This document shows positions 55,692-63,609 of a DNA stretch of 64,000 nt, piece by piece. The translations under genes were made by a program, and so were the position numbers. This DNA is from Hymenobacter guriensis. GTDB lineage: Bacteria > Bacteroidota > Bacteroidia > Cytophagales > Hymenobacteraceae. Position 1 is the stretch's first letter. Every line of letters begins with the position of its first letter. The stretch is from NCBI RefSeq assembly GCF_015773195.1, contig NZ_JADWYK010000002.1, positions 496,001 to 560,000 of the forward strand. Reading direction: 5' to 3'. The notes beneath the pieces were generated by a model that searched no databases, was not told where the DNA came from, and saw only the letters and a program-made list of their open reading frames with translations.

Positions 55692-56099
55692 ATGCCCACT
55701 GCCTCCATCCGCTACGCCGGCCATCTGCGTACCGAAGCTACCCACGTAGCTTCCGGCAACACTATCCTGACCGATGCCCCGCTCGATAACCACGGCCGGG
55801 GCGAAGCCTTTTCGCCCACGGATCTGGTCAGCGCGGCGCTGGGCTCCTGCATGATGACGATAATGGGCATCGTGGCGGAGCGGCACGGCCTAAACCTCAC
55901 CGGCACCACCTTCGACGTAACCAAGCATATGGCGGCCGCGCCCCGGCGCATTAGCCAGATCGACGTGCAGTTTCGCCTGCCCGCCGCCCTGGATGCCAAG
56001 CAACGGACGCTGCTCGAAAACGCCGCCCGTACCTGCCCGGTAGCCTTAAGTCTGAACCCCGAAATCCGCCAGGAGGTTCAGTTCGACTATAGTCTGTAA
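55692..56099 (+). CDS. OsmC-family peroxidase-like protein
   Basis: 135 residues, normal for the family. OsmC/Ohr proteins reduce organic hydroperoxides with a pair of Cys residues. Both are present: Cys53 in AALGSCMMT and Cys115 in ARTCPVA. The N-terminal half has S-P-T-D-L-V-S-A-A-L before the first Cys. It is probably cytoplasmic and thiol-dependent, and so could depend on bacillithiol or lipoyl proteins for reduction; that link is inference. Convergent with the YtxJ gene across a long hairpin. Confidence 0.92.
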   Translation: MPTASIRYAGHLRTEATHVASGNTILTDAPLDNHGRGEAFSPTDLVSAALGSCMMTIMGIVAERHGLNLTGTTFDVTKHMAAAPRRISQIDVQFRLPAALDAKQRTLLENAARTCPVALSLNPEIRQEVQFDYSL

Positions 56100-56135
56100 C
56101 CGGCTTGCGGCCAGCAGGTTTTCAGCTCTTGAAAA

Positions 56136-56180
56136 ACAGTCAGGCGCGCTACCGATTAAGTCGATAGCGCGCCTGACTGT
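56136..56180. terminator. Long hairpin between convergent osmC-like and ytxJ-like genes
   Basis: A perfect 16-bp stem (56136-56151 with 56165-56180) is extended inward by CGA/TCG. There is an A run on the left flank (a T run for the minus strand) and little T on the right, so it most clearly terminates the minus-strand operon. Confidence 0.7.
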
Positions 56181-56203
56181 GTGTGCCTGAAGCGTACGGG
56201 ATG

Positions 56204-56548
56204 TTAGCTTATAGCCTGCTGCACGTCGTTGAGGCGGATGGCCATGTGGGAGGCATCGAAGCGGCACTCGCCCTGCTGAATGAGCAGCAGCTGGGGTGAC
56301 TCGTGCCGGACGCCGAACTTCTGGGCTATTTCGTTGGAAATCGGCCGGAAGCGCAACAGGTCCAGGTAGTAGAACTTAGCGTTGGCGGGCGCGGCATCGG
56401 CCCACTGGCGCTCCAGGCGGCTTTTGGCGGTGGCGCTGATGGAGCAGGTGGTGCTGTGCTTGAAAATGATTACGGGCTGCTCTTCCGACTCGCGTACGAT
56501 GTCAGTGAGCTGCTCGGAAGAGGTAAGCGGAATCCAGGAAGAAATCAT
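56204..56548 (-). CDS. ytxJ: YtxJ-like bacillithiol-system redox protein
   Basis: 114 residues with a thioredoxin-like fold and a single active-site Cys35 in I-I-F-K-H-S-T-T-C-S-I-S, the signature of the YtxJ group (monothiol, bacilliredoxin-like). Later parts include Y-Y-L-D-L-L-R-F-R-P-I-S-N-E-I-A and E-S-P-Q-L-L-L-I-Q-Q-G with the cis-Pro. It should reduce bacillithiol-mixed disulfides, which means the organism probably makes bacillithiol. The ATG overlaps the stop of the upstream gene (ATGA at 56545-56548), suggesting coupled translation. Confidence 0.9.
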   Translation of the reverse strand: MISSWIPLTSSEQLTDIVRESEEQPVIIFKHSTTCSISATAKSRLERQWADAAPANAKFYYLDLLRFRPISNEIAQKFGVRHESPQLLLIQQGECRFDASHMAIRLNDVQQAIS

Positions 56549-56895
56549 GAGGTTGGGGTAGCAGGTTGTTTTTTGGGCGCTTTACGGATCGGGCGCAGCT
56601 TCGGAATCATATCCTTGGCCGGGGGTGTGTACCGCGGGGTGCCTTCGTGGTCGTATTTGTACCTATTACGGCCATCCTTCTTGCGCGGTTGGTTGGTGCT
56701 TTCCCCGGCCCGGAAAGACTGCCGCGTAACGCCCAGGTGCGAGTCCTGGTACTGGTTTTTCTGCTTTTCCGCGTCCTTAAGGGCTTTGCGGTTGGCCGCC
56801 CGCTGTTGCGCCGGGCTGGAATACTCCGTCTGGGCCAGCGCGGGTGTGGCCAGGCTCACAGATACCAGCAAGAAGAAAACGATGCGAGAAACCAT
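56545..56895 (-). CDS. Hypothetical secreted basic protein
   Basis: 116 residues from the ATG at 56895. A signal peptide (MVSRIVFFLLVSVSLATPALAQ) is followed by a very basic, polar mature chain rich in Lys, Arg, Gln and Pro, with S-F-R-A-G-E-S and R-Y-K-Y-D-H-E-G-T-P-R-Y segments and a Pro/Ala/Thr tail. No known domain. It overlaps the YtxJ gene by four bases (ATGA) and lies 26 bases after the small lipoprotein gene at 56922, so these three are likely one operon. The similarity in composition to the protein at 454 is only general. Confidence 0.75.
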   Translation of the reverse strand: MVSRIVFFLLVSVSLATPALAQTEYSSPAQQRAANRKALKDAEKQKNQYQDSHLGVTRQSFRAGESTNQPRKKDGRNRYKYDHEGTPRYTPPAKDMIPKLRPIRKAPKKQPATPTS

Positions 56896-56921
56896 AACCT
56901 GTAGCAGTAAAATCTCCTGGT

Positions 56922-57233
56922 CTAAAAAACAATTCCAAATATTTTCCGCTGCCCTACCTTGCGGGTCAGCTTCCGACGCTCGTATTTCTTCTGCTTGAGC
57001 AGGCCCTGCTTGTCGTAGCTTTTCTTTTCTGTTTTCAGCGACGATACGGCCTCCGACATGCCGGAGCCGTTGCTGTCGGCTTTGCCCAGCTTCACCTTGG
57101 GCTGGGGTGGGCCTTTGGGGTCGGGGATACGGTAGCGGTGGCAGCCTGTGCTCAAGGCCAGACACCCAACCAACGCCAGCGTGCTCACCACAGAAAAAAA
57201 CATACGCGGGAATCCCAGCATCAGACTACGCAT
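56922..57233 (-). CDS. Hypothetical basic lipoprotein
   Basis: 103 residues from the ATG at 57233 (a later ATG at residue 11 would also leave a signal). The lipobox reads L-S-T-G-C (Cys31). After the Cys the mature chain is rich in Lys, Pro and Ser with a basic C-terminal end (QKKYERRKLTRKVGQRKIFG). The family is not recognised. Its upstream region contains the perfect inverted repeat at 57275-57348. Confidence 0.75.
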   Translation of the reverse strand: MRSLMLGFPRMFFSVVSTLALVGCLALSTGCHRYRIPDPKGPPQPKVKLGKADSNGSGMSEAVSSLKTEKKSYDKQGLLKQKKYERRKLTRKVGQRKIFGIVF

Positions 57234-57274
57234 TGCGCCGCAGGGCGGCATTCAGACAGGGAAGATAAGTATTA

Positions 57275-57348
57275 GTTGTCAGTTGCCCGTTTTCAGTTGC
57301 CAGTTGCCTACCTCAGCAACTGGTTACCGAAAACGGGCAACTGACAAC
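57275..57348. repeat. Heptamer repeat with a 20-bp perfect inverted stem
   Basis: GTTGTCAGTTGCCCGTTTTC at 57275-57294 is repeated perfectly in inverse at 57329-57348. The left arm reads as 7-mers (GTCAGTT, GCCCGTT, TTCAGTT, GCCAGTT) and the right arm as their complements. It fills the gap between the E1 gene's end and the lipoprotein gene. Confidence 0.88.
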
Positions 57349-57353
57349 CGCCT

Positions 57354-59342
57354 TTAATAAGCCAGCAGCTTTTCTACCGCAGTGCGCAGGCGCTGCTGGG
57401 GCAGAAACTGCTTTTCCAGGGAAGGCGCGAAGGGAATGGCCGTATCCAGGGATGCCACGCGCTGAATGGGCGCATCGAGGGAGGTAAAGCAGTTTTCTGC
57501 AATCCAGGCGGCAATTTCTCCCCCGATGCCGCCGGTGAGCGTGTCTTCGTGGAGGATGAGCACGCGGCCGTTTTTCTCTACGGTGCGGCGCACGGCTTCC
57601 TCGTCCCAGGGCAGCAGGGTGCGTAGGTCCAGGATGTCACAGTCGAGGCTCAGTTCCTCGGCCAGCTGGGTGGCCCAGTGCACGCCCATGCCGTAGGTGA
57701 TGATGCTGAGCGTGTCGCCTTCCCGCGCCAGGGCGGCCTTGCCAATGGGCGTGGTGTAGTAGCCATCCGGCACGGGCCCGCTGATGCTGCGGTAGAGCAT
57801 TTTGTGCTCGAAGTAGATAACCGGGTTGGGGTCTTCGAAGGCGGCGCAGAGCAGGCCCTTGGCGTCCACGGGGTTGCTGGGGTACACCACCTTCAGGCCG
57901 GGCGTGTGGGTAAACCAGGCCTCGTTGCTCTGGGAGTGGAAGGGACCGGCCGCCGAGCCCGCGCCGGTAGGCATACGCACCACCACATCGGCGTTCTGAC
58001 CCCAGCGGTAGTGGCTTTTGGCCAAGTTGTTTACAATCTGGTTGAAGCCGCAGGTCACGAAATCGGCGAACTGCATTTCCACCATGGCCTTTTTGCCTTT
58101 GATGCTCAGGCCCAGGCCCGCACCCACAATGGCCGACTCGCACAAGGGCGTGTTGCGCACCCGCTCTTTACCAAACTGCGCCACGAAGCCCTCCGTGACC
58201 TTAAACACCCCGCCGTAATCGGCAATGTCCTGGCCCATGAGCACCAGCTCGGGGTAGCGCTCCATGCTCTGCCGCAACCCGTCGGAAATGGCGTCAACGA
58301 AGCGCTTGTCGGTGGTCGGCTGCCCATTGTCTGATGCTAGTTGGAGAGCAGCATCCGGCTCGAAGGGCCGGTACATGTCGGCTACCTCCTCTTCGAGGCT
58401 GGGGGTGGGCATGGGCACGGCGTCGGCCACGCGCAGGCCTTCTTCGATTTCGGCCTTGATTTGCTCCCGGTACTGGTGGCGCAGGGTTTCGCTCAGCACG
58501 CCCTCATCCAGCAGCCACTTCTCGTAGTTGATTACCGGGTCTTTCTGGGCCCATTCCTCAAACAGCTCCTGGGGCACGTACTTGGTGCCGCTGGCTTCCT
58601 CGTGCCCGCGCATGCGGAAGGTGAGGGCCTCCAGCAGCACGGGGCGGGGGTTCTGGCGCAGGTCCTCGGCCAGACGCTTTACCGTGTCGTACACTTCCAG
58701 CACGTTGTTGCCATCCACCTGCACGGCTTCCATGCCGTAGGCAGGGCCTTTATCGATGAAGTAGCGGAAGCGGAACTGCTCCCGGCTGGGCGTGCTCAGG
58801 CCGTAGCCATTGTTTTCGATGATGAAGATGACGGGCAGCTGCCACACGGCGGCCACGTTCAGGGCCTCGTGGAAGTCGCCCTCGGAGGCGCCACCGTCGC
58901 CGCTGTAGGTTACGGTTACTTTGTGGCGCTTTTCCAGCACATCGGCCAGGGCAATGCCGCCAGCCACGGCCAGCTGCGGGCCCAGGTGCGAAATCATGCC
59001 CACGATGTGGTGCTCGTTGGTGCCGAAGTGAAACGACCGGTCGCGGCCCTTGGTGTAGCCGGTGGTTTTGCCCTGCCACTGCGCGAAGAGGCGGTCCAGC
59101 GGAATGTTGCGGCCCGTGAATACACCCAGGTTGCGGTGCAGGGGCAGGATGTACTCGTCCTCGTGCAGCGCCAGCGTGGAGCCCACCGAAATGGCTTCCT
59201 GCCCAATGCCCGAAAACCACTTGCTGACCTTGCCCTGGCGGAGCAGAATCAGCATTTTTTCCTCAATCAGGCGGGGTTTCAGCAGCCCTTTGTACAGGTG
59301 GAGCAGCTCGTCGTTGGCGTAGTCCTTGCGGTCGAAATTCAT
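57354..59342 (-). CDS. 2-oxoacid dehydrogenase E1, fused alpha and beta subunits
   Basis: 662 residues from the ATG at 59342. Residues ~1-330 are the E1-alpha part with the thiamine-diphosphate motif Y-S-G-D-G-G-A-S-E-G-D-F-H-E ... E-N-N-G-Y-G-L-S-T. Residues ~345-662 are the E1-beta transketolase-like part (R-Y-P-E-L-V-L-M-G-Q-D-I-A-D-Y-G-G-V-F-K-V-T). Fused E1 enzymes of this type act on branched-chain or pyruvate-like 2-oxoacids and hand acyl groups to a lipoylated E2. The branched-chain reading is favoured but not proven. The E2 and E3 genes are not adjacent. A TACTTTTG -7 box lies upstream. Confidence 0.92.
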   Translation of the reverse strand: MNFDRKDYANDELLHLYKGLLKPRLIEEKMLILLRQGKVSKWFSGIGQEAISVGSTLALHEDEYILPLHRNLGVFTGRNIPLDRLFAQWQGKTTGYTKGRDRSFHFGTNEHHIVGMISHLGPQLAVAGGIALADVLEKRHKVTVTYSGDGGASEGDFHEALNVAAVWQLPVIFIIENNGYGLSTPSREQFRFRYFIDKGPAYGMEAVQVDGNNVLEVYDTVKRLAEDLRQNPRPVLLEALTFRMRGHEEASGTKYVPQELFEEWAQKDPVINYEKWLLDEGVLSETLRHQYREQIKAEIEEGLRVADAVPMPTPSLEEEVADMYRPFEPDAALQLASDNGQPTTDKRFVDAISDGLRQSMERYPELVLMGQDIADYGGVFKVTEGFVAQFGKERVRNTPLCESAIVGAGLGLSIKGKKAMVEMQFADFVTCGFNQIVNNLAKSHYRWGQNADVVVRMPTGAGSAAGPFHSQSNEAWFTHTPGLKVVYPSNPVDAKGLLCAAFEDPNPVIYFEHKMLYRSISGPVPDGYYTTPIGKAALAREGDTLSIITYGMGVHWATQLAEELSLDCDILDLRTLLPWDEEAVRRTVEKNGRVLILHEDTLTGGIGGEIAAWIAENCFTSLDAPIQRVASLDTAIPFAPSLEKQFLPQQRLRTAVEKLLAY

Positions 59343-59374
59343 GGGATTCAGGCGGGTGGGAAGGTGTTGGGGGC

Positions 59375-59382
59375 CAAAAGTA
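59375..59382 (-). promoter_or_regulatory. -7 element of the fused E1 gene
   Basis: On the minus strand this is TACTTTTG, an exact TAnnTTTG match, 33 bases before the ATG at 59342. Confidence 0.55.
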
Positions 59383-59426
59383 CGGGTTTGGGCGGGAAGG
59401 AAAATTATGCGCTTTCCTTTATACAA

Positions 59427-59453
59427 TTGCGCCAGAGCCGGCATCTATCTTCG
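59427..59453 (+). promoter_or_regulatory. Likely promoter of the SusC-like receptor
   Basis: TTG at 59427-59429 and TATCTTCG at 59446-59453 (one mismatch to TAnnTTTG) have a start-to-start distance of 19, fitting -33/-7 spacing, and lie 33 bases before the ATG at 59487. Confidence 0.5.
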
Positions 59454-59486
59454 CAGCCAATCAGTCGACACTTATCCTATTCCTCT

Positions 59487-62174
59487 ATGACCCGATTCTT
59501 ACTCCTGGGCCTGCTGGCCTGCCCCACGCTGGTGTTGGCTCAGCAAACTGATGCATTGGAATCCCGCCAGGTAACTGTGCAAGTGCCGCAACCAGACAGC
59601 CTCCAAAACCTTGGAATACCACAGACTGCATTAGATGGTGCATTTATTTGTCTAGACTTAAATCCATCCAATGCCCATGCTCACCTAAATTCCTGCCTCC
59701 CACTTACAACTGTTCAGCCCCTACTTAGCCGGGTGGCTGGGGTCCAGGTGACGCCTTATTCAGGGGCGCCGGGGGCTGGGGCAGTGGTACGCATTAGAGG
59801 CGCGGCTAGTCTCGACAGCCATGTACAACCGCTGTATGTAATAGATGATGTGCCGGTATTTCAGCATCAGTTTAGAACCTATGACGAAAATACCATCCCC
59901 TACAGCCTATCACTTAACCCTGACGCCAGTACAAACCCTCTACTTAGTCTGGCTACCGAAGATATAGCTCAGGTAGAAGTGCTGAAAGGGGCTTTTGAAA
60001 CCGGTCAGTACGGTTCTTTAGGCCAAAACGGTGTGATACGCATCAATACCTACCGTGGAAAGGCCAAGCAATCTTTACGGGTGCGCTACACCGGCTATGG
60101 TGCCGTGCAGCAGGCACGCACGCGCTACCAACTACTGGGTGCCCGCGAGCTAGCCGAAATAGCCAACGAGGCCAATCTTAATAACAACTATGCGCCGGAA
60201 TACTCTGCGGCTGACTTGGCGAGCTTGGGCCGGGGCACAGACTGGCAGGAAGAGTTGTTACGCCCGGCGGTGCAATATCAACACCACGTCAGCCTCCACG
60301 GCGGCACCGGCTTTGGCACTCGCTACTACGCTTCTGCCAGCTACCTTCATCAAACGGGTATTGCCCTGAATTCCCGTCTGAACGGTTATAACTTACGCTT
60401 GAACCTCGATCAACAGCTGGGCCAGCGCTTATTCCTGAGTGGCAGTCTTAGCTACGGTGATACCCGGGAACGACGGCTCTATCCTTTTGCCTTTCAGGAT
60501 GCCCTTCGTTTCCGGCCTATGCTACCGGTGTATACCGCTGAGGGCAACTATGCTGCCGACTACGAGCTACCAAACCCTGTGCAGCAGGTAAGACAAAACT
60601 ACAGCACGCCCCACAACCAACGCTTACTTACCTACGCTCAAGCACGCTACCAATTTAATCGTAGTCTGCTGATAGAAGTGCGCGGCTCGCTTGAGCGTGA
60701 CTCCCTAACGGCCACTGATTATCGCAGCCGCGAGAAAGACTATACTCTGCAGGATGGCATCGATTACGGGCAGCGAAGCGGCTCTTACCAGCAGTGGCAG
60801 TTGAATCCGGCTCTGTGCTTTTCCCACGTGATGGCAGGCGTCCATAAGGTGCAAGCTGCGGCCGAAGCTACTGCTTGGCAGAACCGAATTTCCCAAAGCT
60901 TTTACTTCTACGACCGGAACCGGCCTACCACTAACTTCAGCTACAGCTCATTCACTTACCAACGCCGGTTCTACAGCCTGCAGTTAACGGCTGGCTATAC
61001 GTATGCTGAGCGGTACGCTCTGCAGGCCAGCCTTCGAGCCGACTCTAGCCCCTTTGCCCCACTAAACGAGAAACGCCAGTGGCTACCGGCTCTACAGGGC
61101 ACCTGGCAACTACACAATGAGGCCTTTTTGCAGCAGCGCGCCACAATTAGTCGCTTAGAAGCTTGGGCTGGCTGGGGGCGCACCAGCAACCGCGCTAACT
61201 TTAGCGGTGACCACGGCTTTACCTACCGAACCGCTAATGAACCGTTCTTTCAGTTCTTAGATGAGTTGACCACGCAGGCTGACGCAGGTATCCGGCTGGG
61301 CTTATGGAAAAATAGCCTAGAGCTTTACACCTCCGTGTACAGGCGTGAAACAGCAGTGCGTACGGGCTATTTCGGCCAGCAGCAACTAGCCTATCTGCGC
61401 AATTCCGGACTGGAAACAACATTACTGGGAAACTGGAAAAAAGGGAAAATGAGTGGCACTTCAACGGTTGCTCTTGCCTTCAACCAAAACCGTTACCACA
61501 AGCCCGCAAGCTCCAATGCCTTATACTATCGTTCTTCTACGTATTCCAGCCTGTGGGAAAATGAGCCCGTCGCTACGTTTATCGGCTACCGTTACCAAGG
61601 CCTTGATGCCAGCGGCAATCCACAATTTGAGGATGTGACAAATGGCACCCAGGGACCTAACGCTCAGCAGGTGCTTGGTTCAGGTCTGCCACGCTGGTTG
61701 CTCAATACCACGCAGCAAGTACAGTACAAGCGTTTCGGGGTTGAAATGCAGCTTGACGGCATGTTCGGCTATCAGGTGCTCGATACAAATTTGGCGTTGC
61801 TGGATATTCCCGCCAATGGGTTTAATGCTACCACCCGTGTGCGTGACCGTTGGACGCCCGTTCATCCAGATGCACAGGTACCTAGAGCGGGCACAGTACG
61901 CGGCTATTTTTTCAATTCAGCTACAACCTATACTCTCCAGTCAGGCAATCATCTGCGGCTGAGCAATCTGCAGCTAAAGGCCGAAATCTGGCAGGCCCAA
62001 CAGCGCAGTATCTCCCTTTTTGTGAGCGGCACCAACCTGCTCGTCATCTCCAAGTATCGCGGCTACGACCCTAATGTGAGCAGTATGGAAGCTGATGCCA
62101 AACAGAGTGGCTTGGATACCGCACGCTACCCAACTGCCCGCGTAGTAGCTCTAGGAGTACAGGCAACGCTGTAA
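59487..62174 (+). CDS. SusC/RagA-like TonB-dependent receptor
   Basis: 895 residues from the ATG at 59487 (the frame is open to 58341 only because it lies antisense to the E1 gene). A signal peptide (1-18, after VLA) is followed by a short N-terminal region without the usual carboxypeptidase-like domain. A plug (~70-195) then shows V-V-R-I-R-G-A-A-S-L, L-Y-V-I-D-D-V-P-V, V-E-V-L-K-G-A-F-E-T-G-Q-Y-G and G-V-I-R-I-N-T. The barrel ends at the C-terminal strand V-V-A-L-G-V-Q-A-T-L. No SusD gene is next to it, so it is an orphan. Base composition is lower in GC than most of the window. The ligand is unknown. Confidence 0.88.
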   Translation: MTRFLLLGLLACPTLVLAQQTDALESRQVTVQVPQPDSLQNLGIPQTALDGAFICLDLNPSNAHAHLNSCLPLTTVQPLLSRVAGVQVTPYSGAPGAGAVVRIRGAASLDSHVQPLYVIDDVPVFQHQFRTYDENTIPYSLSLNPDASTNPLLSLATEDIAQVEVLKGAFETGQYGSLGQNGVIRINTYRGKAKQSLRVRYTGYGAVQQARTRYQLLGARELAEIANEANLNNNYAPEYSAADLASLGRGTDWQEELLRPAVQYQHHVSLHGGTGFGTRYYASASYLHQTGIALNSRLNGYNLRLNLDQQLGQRLFLSGSLSYGDTRERRLYPFAFQDALRFRPMLPVYTAEGNYAADYELPNPVQQVRQNYSTPHNQRLLTYAQARYQFNRSLLIEVRGSLERDSLTATDYRSREKDYTLQDGIDYGQRSGSYQQWQLNPALCFSHVMAGVHKVQAAAEATAWQNRISQSFYFYDRNRPTTNFSYSSFTYQRRFYSLQLTAGYTYAERYALQASLRADSSPFAPLNEKRQWLPALQGTWQLHNEAFLQQRATISRLEAWAGWGRTSNRANFSGDHGFTYRTANEPFFQFLDELTTQADAGIRLGLWKNSLELYTSVYRRETAVRTGYFGQQQLAYLRNSGLETTLLGNWKKGKMSGTSTVALAFNQNRYHKPASSNALYYRSSTYSSLWENEPVATFIGYRYQGLDASGNPQFEDVTNGTQGPNAQQVLGSGLPRWLLNTTQQVQYKRFGVEMQLDGMFGYQVLDTNLALLDIPANGFNATTRVRDRWTPVHPDAQVPRAGTVRGYFFNSATTYTLQSGNHLRLSNLQLKAEIWQAQQRSISLFVSGTNLLVISKYRGYDPNVSSMEADAKQSGLDTARYPTARVVALGVQATL

Positions 62175-62253
62175 GGCGAAACTTCCCCTTCGCTTCCGAA
62201 GTTTTATCTTCACCCCGATGGCCCGCGAGTACTCCCGGCTATTTACTCCTTTT

Positions 62254-63531
62254 ATGATTCAGTTCGAAGAATTTACCCTTGCCAACGGTCTGCGCTGCAT
62301 CGTGCACGAAGACCACAGCACACCCATGGCCGTGCTCAACGTGCTTTACAACGTGGGCTCCCGCGACGAAGACCCGGCGCACACCGGCTTCGCGCACCTG
62401 TTTGAGCACCTGATGTTCTCGGGCTCCGTCAACATCCCCAGCTACGACGAGCCTCTGCAGCTGGTGGGCGGCGAAAACAACGCCTTTACCTCTCCCGACA
62501 TTACCAACTACTACCTCACCCTGCCGGCGGCCAACATCGAAACCGGCTTCTGGCTGGAATCGGACCGGATGCTGAGTCTGGCTTTCTCCGAAAACGGGCT
62601 GGAAGTGCAGCGCAAGGTGGTAGTGGAAGAGTTCAAGCAGAACTACCTCAACCAGCCCTACGGCGACGTATGGCTGAAGCTGCGCCCCCTGGCTTACCAA
62701 AAGCACCCCTACAGCTGGGCCACCATCGGCAAGGAAATCAGCCACATCGAAAACGCGGTGATGGACGATGTGCGGGCCTTTTTTCAGAAGCATTACGCCC
62801 CGCGGAACGCCGTGCTGGTGGTGGCCGGCGCCGTAACGCGGGCTGAGGCCGAACGGCTGGCCGAAAAGTGGTTTGGCCCCATTCCGGGCGGGGCGCCCTA
62901 CGTGCGGCAGCTGCCCCAGGAACCGCGCCAGAACCAGGCCCGCCACCTCGACATCACGGCCGACGTGCCCGTATCGGCCTTTTACCAGGTGTACCACATG
63001 CCCTCCCGCGCTGATGAGGCCTACTACACCGTGGACCTGATGAGCGACGTGCTGGGCCGGGGCAAGTCGAGCCGGCTTTACCAGCGCCTGGTGAAGGAGC
63101 AGCCGCTGTTCAACTCCATTTCGGCCTCCGTTACCGGTTCCCTGGAGCCCGGGCTGCTGGTCATCAGTGGCAAGCTGAATGCGGGCGTAGAGCCGGAAGC
63201 GGCCGATGCGGCCGTGCGCCAGGTGATAGAAGAGCTGCGCACCCAGCCGGTGCCCGCCGAGGAGCTGGAGAAAGTAAAAAATCAGGCCGAAGCCAGCATC
63301 GTGTTCAGTGAGATTGAGCTGCTGAACCGCGCCATGAACCTGGCCTTCTGCAAGCTCATGGGCAATGCCAACCTGGTAAACGAGGAAAGTGCCCGCGTGC
63401 AGGCCGTAACCGCCGCCGGCGTGCTGGCTGCGGCCCAGGAGGTTTTGCGCCCCGAAAACAGCACCACTCTATACTACCGGGCGCAGGCCACGGCTCCGGC
63501 GCCTGAGCTACTGGAAGCCGCCGAGGCCTAA
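62254..63531 (+). CDS. M16-family zinc metallopeptidase
   Basis: 425 residues from the ATG at 62254; the upstream in-frame ATG at 62218 adds 12 residues and no signal. The inverted zinc motif is present: HLFEH at residues 48-52, with a distal Glu in V-V-V-E-E-F-K-Q-N. The rest matches a single-chain M16 subunit (G-A-V-T-R-A-E-A-E-R-L-A-E-K-W-F-G and V-L-G-R-G-K-S-S-R-L-Y-Q-R-L-V-K-E). Without a signal peptide it should be cytoplasmic or act as one half of a heterodimer; a second subunit may lie elsewhere. The strong terminator that follows makes the gene end clear. Confidence 0.93.
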   Translation: MIQFEEFTLANGLRCIVHEDHSTPMAVLNVLYNVGSRDEDPAHTGFAHLFEHLMFSGSVNIPSYDEPLQLVGGENNAFTSPDITNYYLTLPAANIETGFWLESDRMLSLAFSENGLEVQRKVVVEEFKQNYLNQPYGDVWLKLRPLAYQKHPYSWATIGKEISHIENAVMDDVRAFFQKHYAPRNAVLVVAGAVTRAEAERLAEKWFGPIPGGAPYVRQLPQEPRQNQARHLDITADVPVSAFYQVYHMPSRADEAYYTVDLMSDVLGRGKSSRLYQRLVKEQPLFNSISASVTGSLEPGLLVISGKLNAGVEPEAADAAVRQVIEELRTQPVPAEELEKVKNQAEASIVFSEIELLNRAMNLAFCKLMGNANLVNEESARVQAVTAAGVLAAAQEVLRPENSTTLYYRAQATAPAPELLEAAEA

Positions 63532-63550
63532 GCCCCCACTCCGCCCCGCG

Positions 63551-63586
63551 AAAAAGCCTGTTCAACTAAGTTGAACAGGCTTTTTT
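63551..63586. terminator. Bidirectional terminator
   Basis: A 17-bp inverted repeat (63551-63567 with 63569-63585) starts with AAAAA and ends in TTTTTT. It separates the M16 gene and the convergent partial gene. Confidence 0.85.
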
Positions 63587-63609
63587 ATAGCTGCTTACCA
63601 GGCGGTAGC

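Noticed and set aside
58341..59486. N-terminal extension of the SusC-like receptor frame
   Set aside because: This part lies antisense to the fused E1 gene and has no receptor features; a signal peptide begins at 59487.
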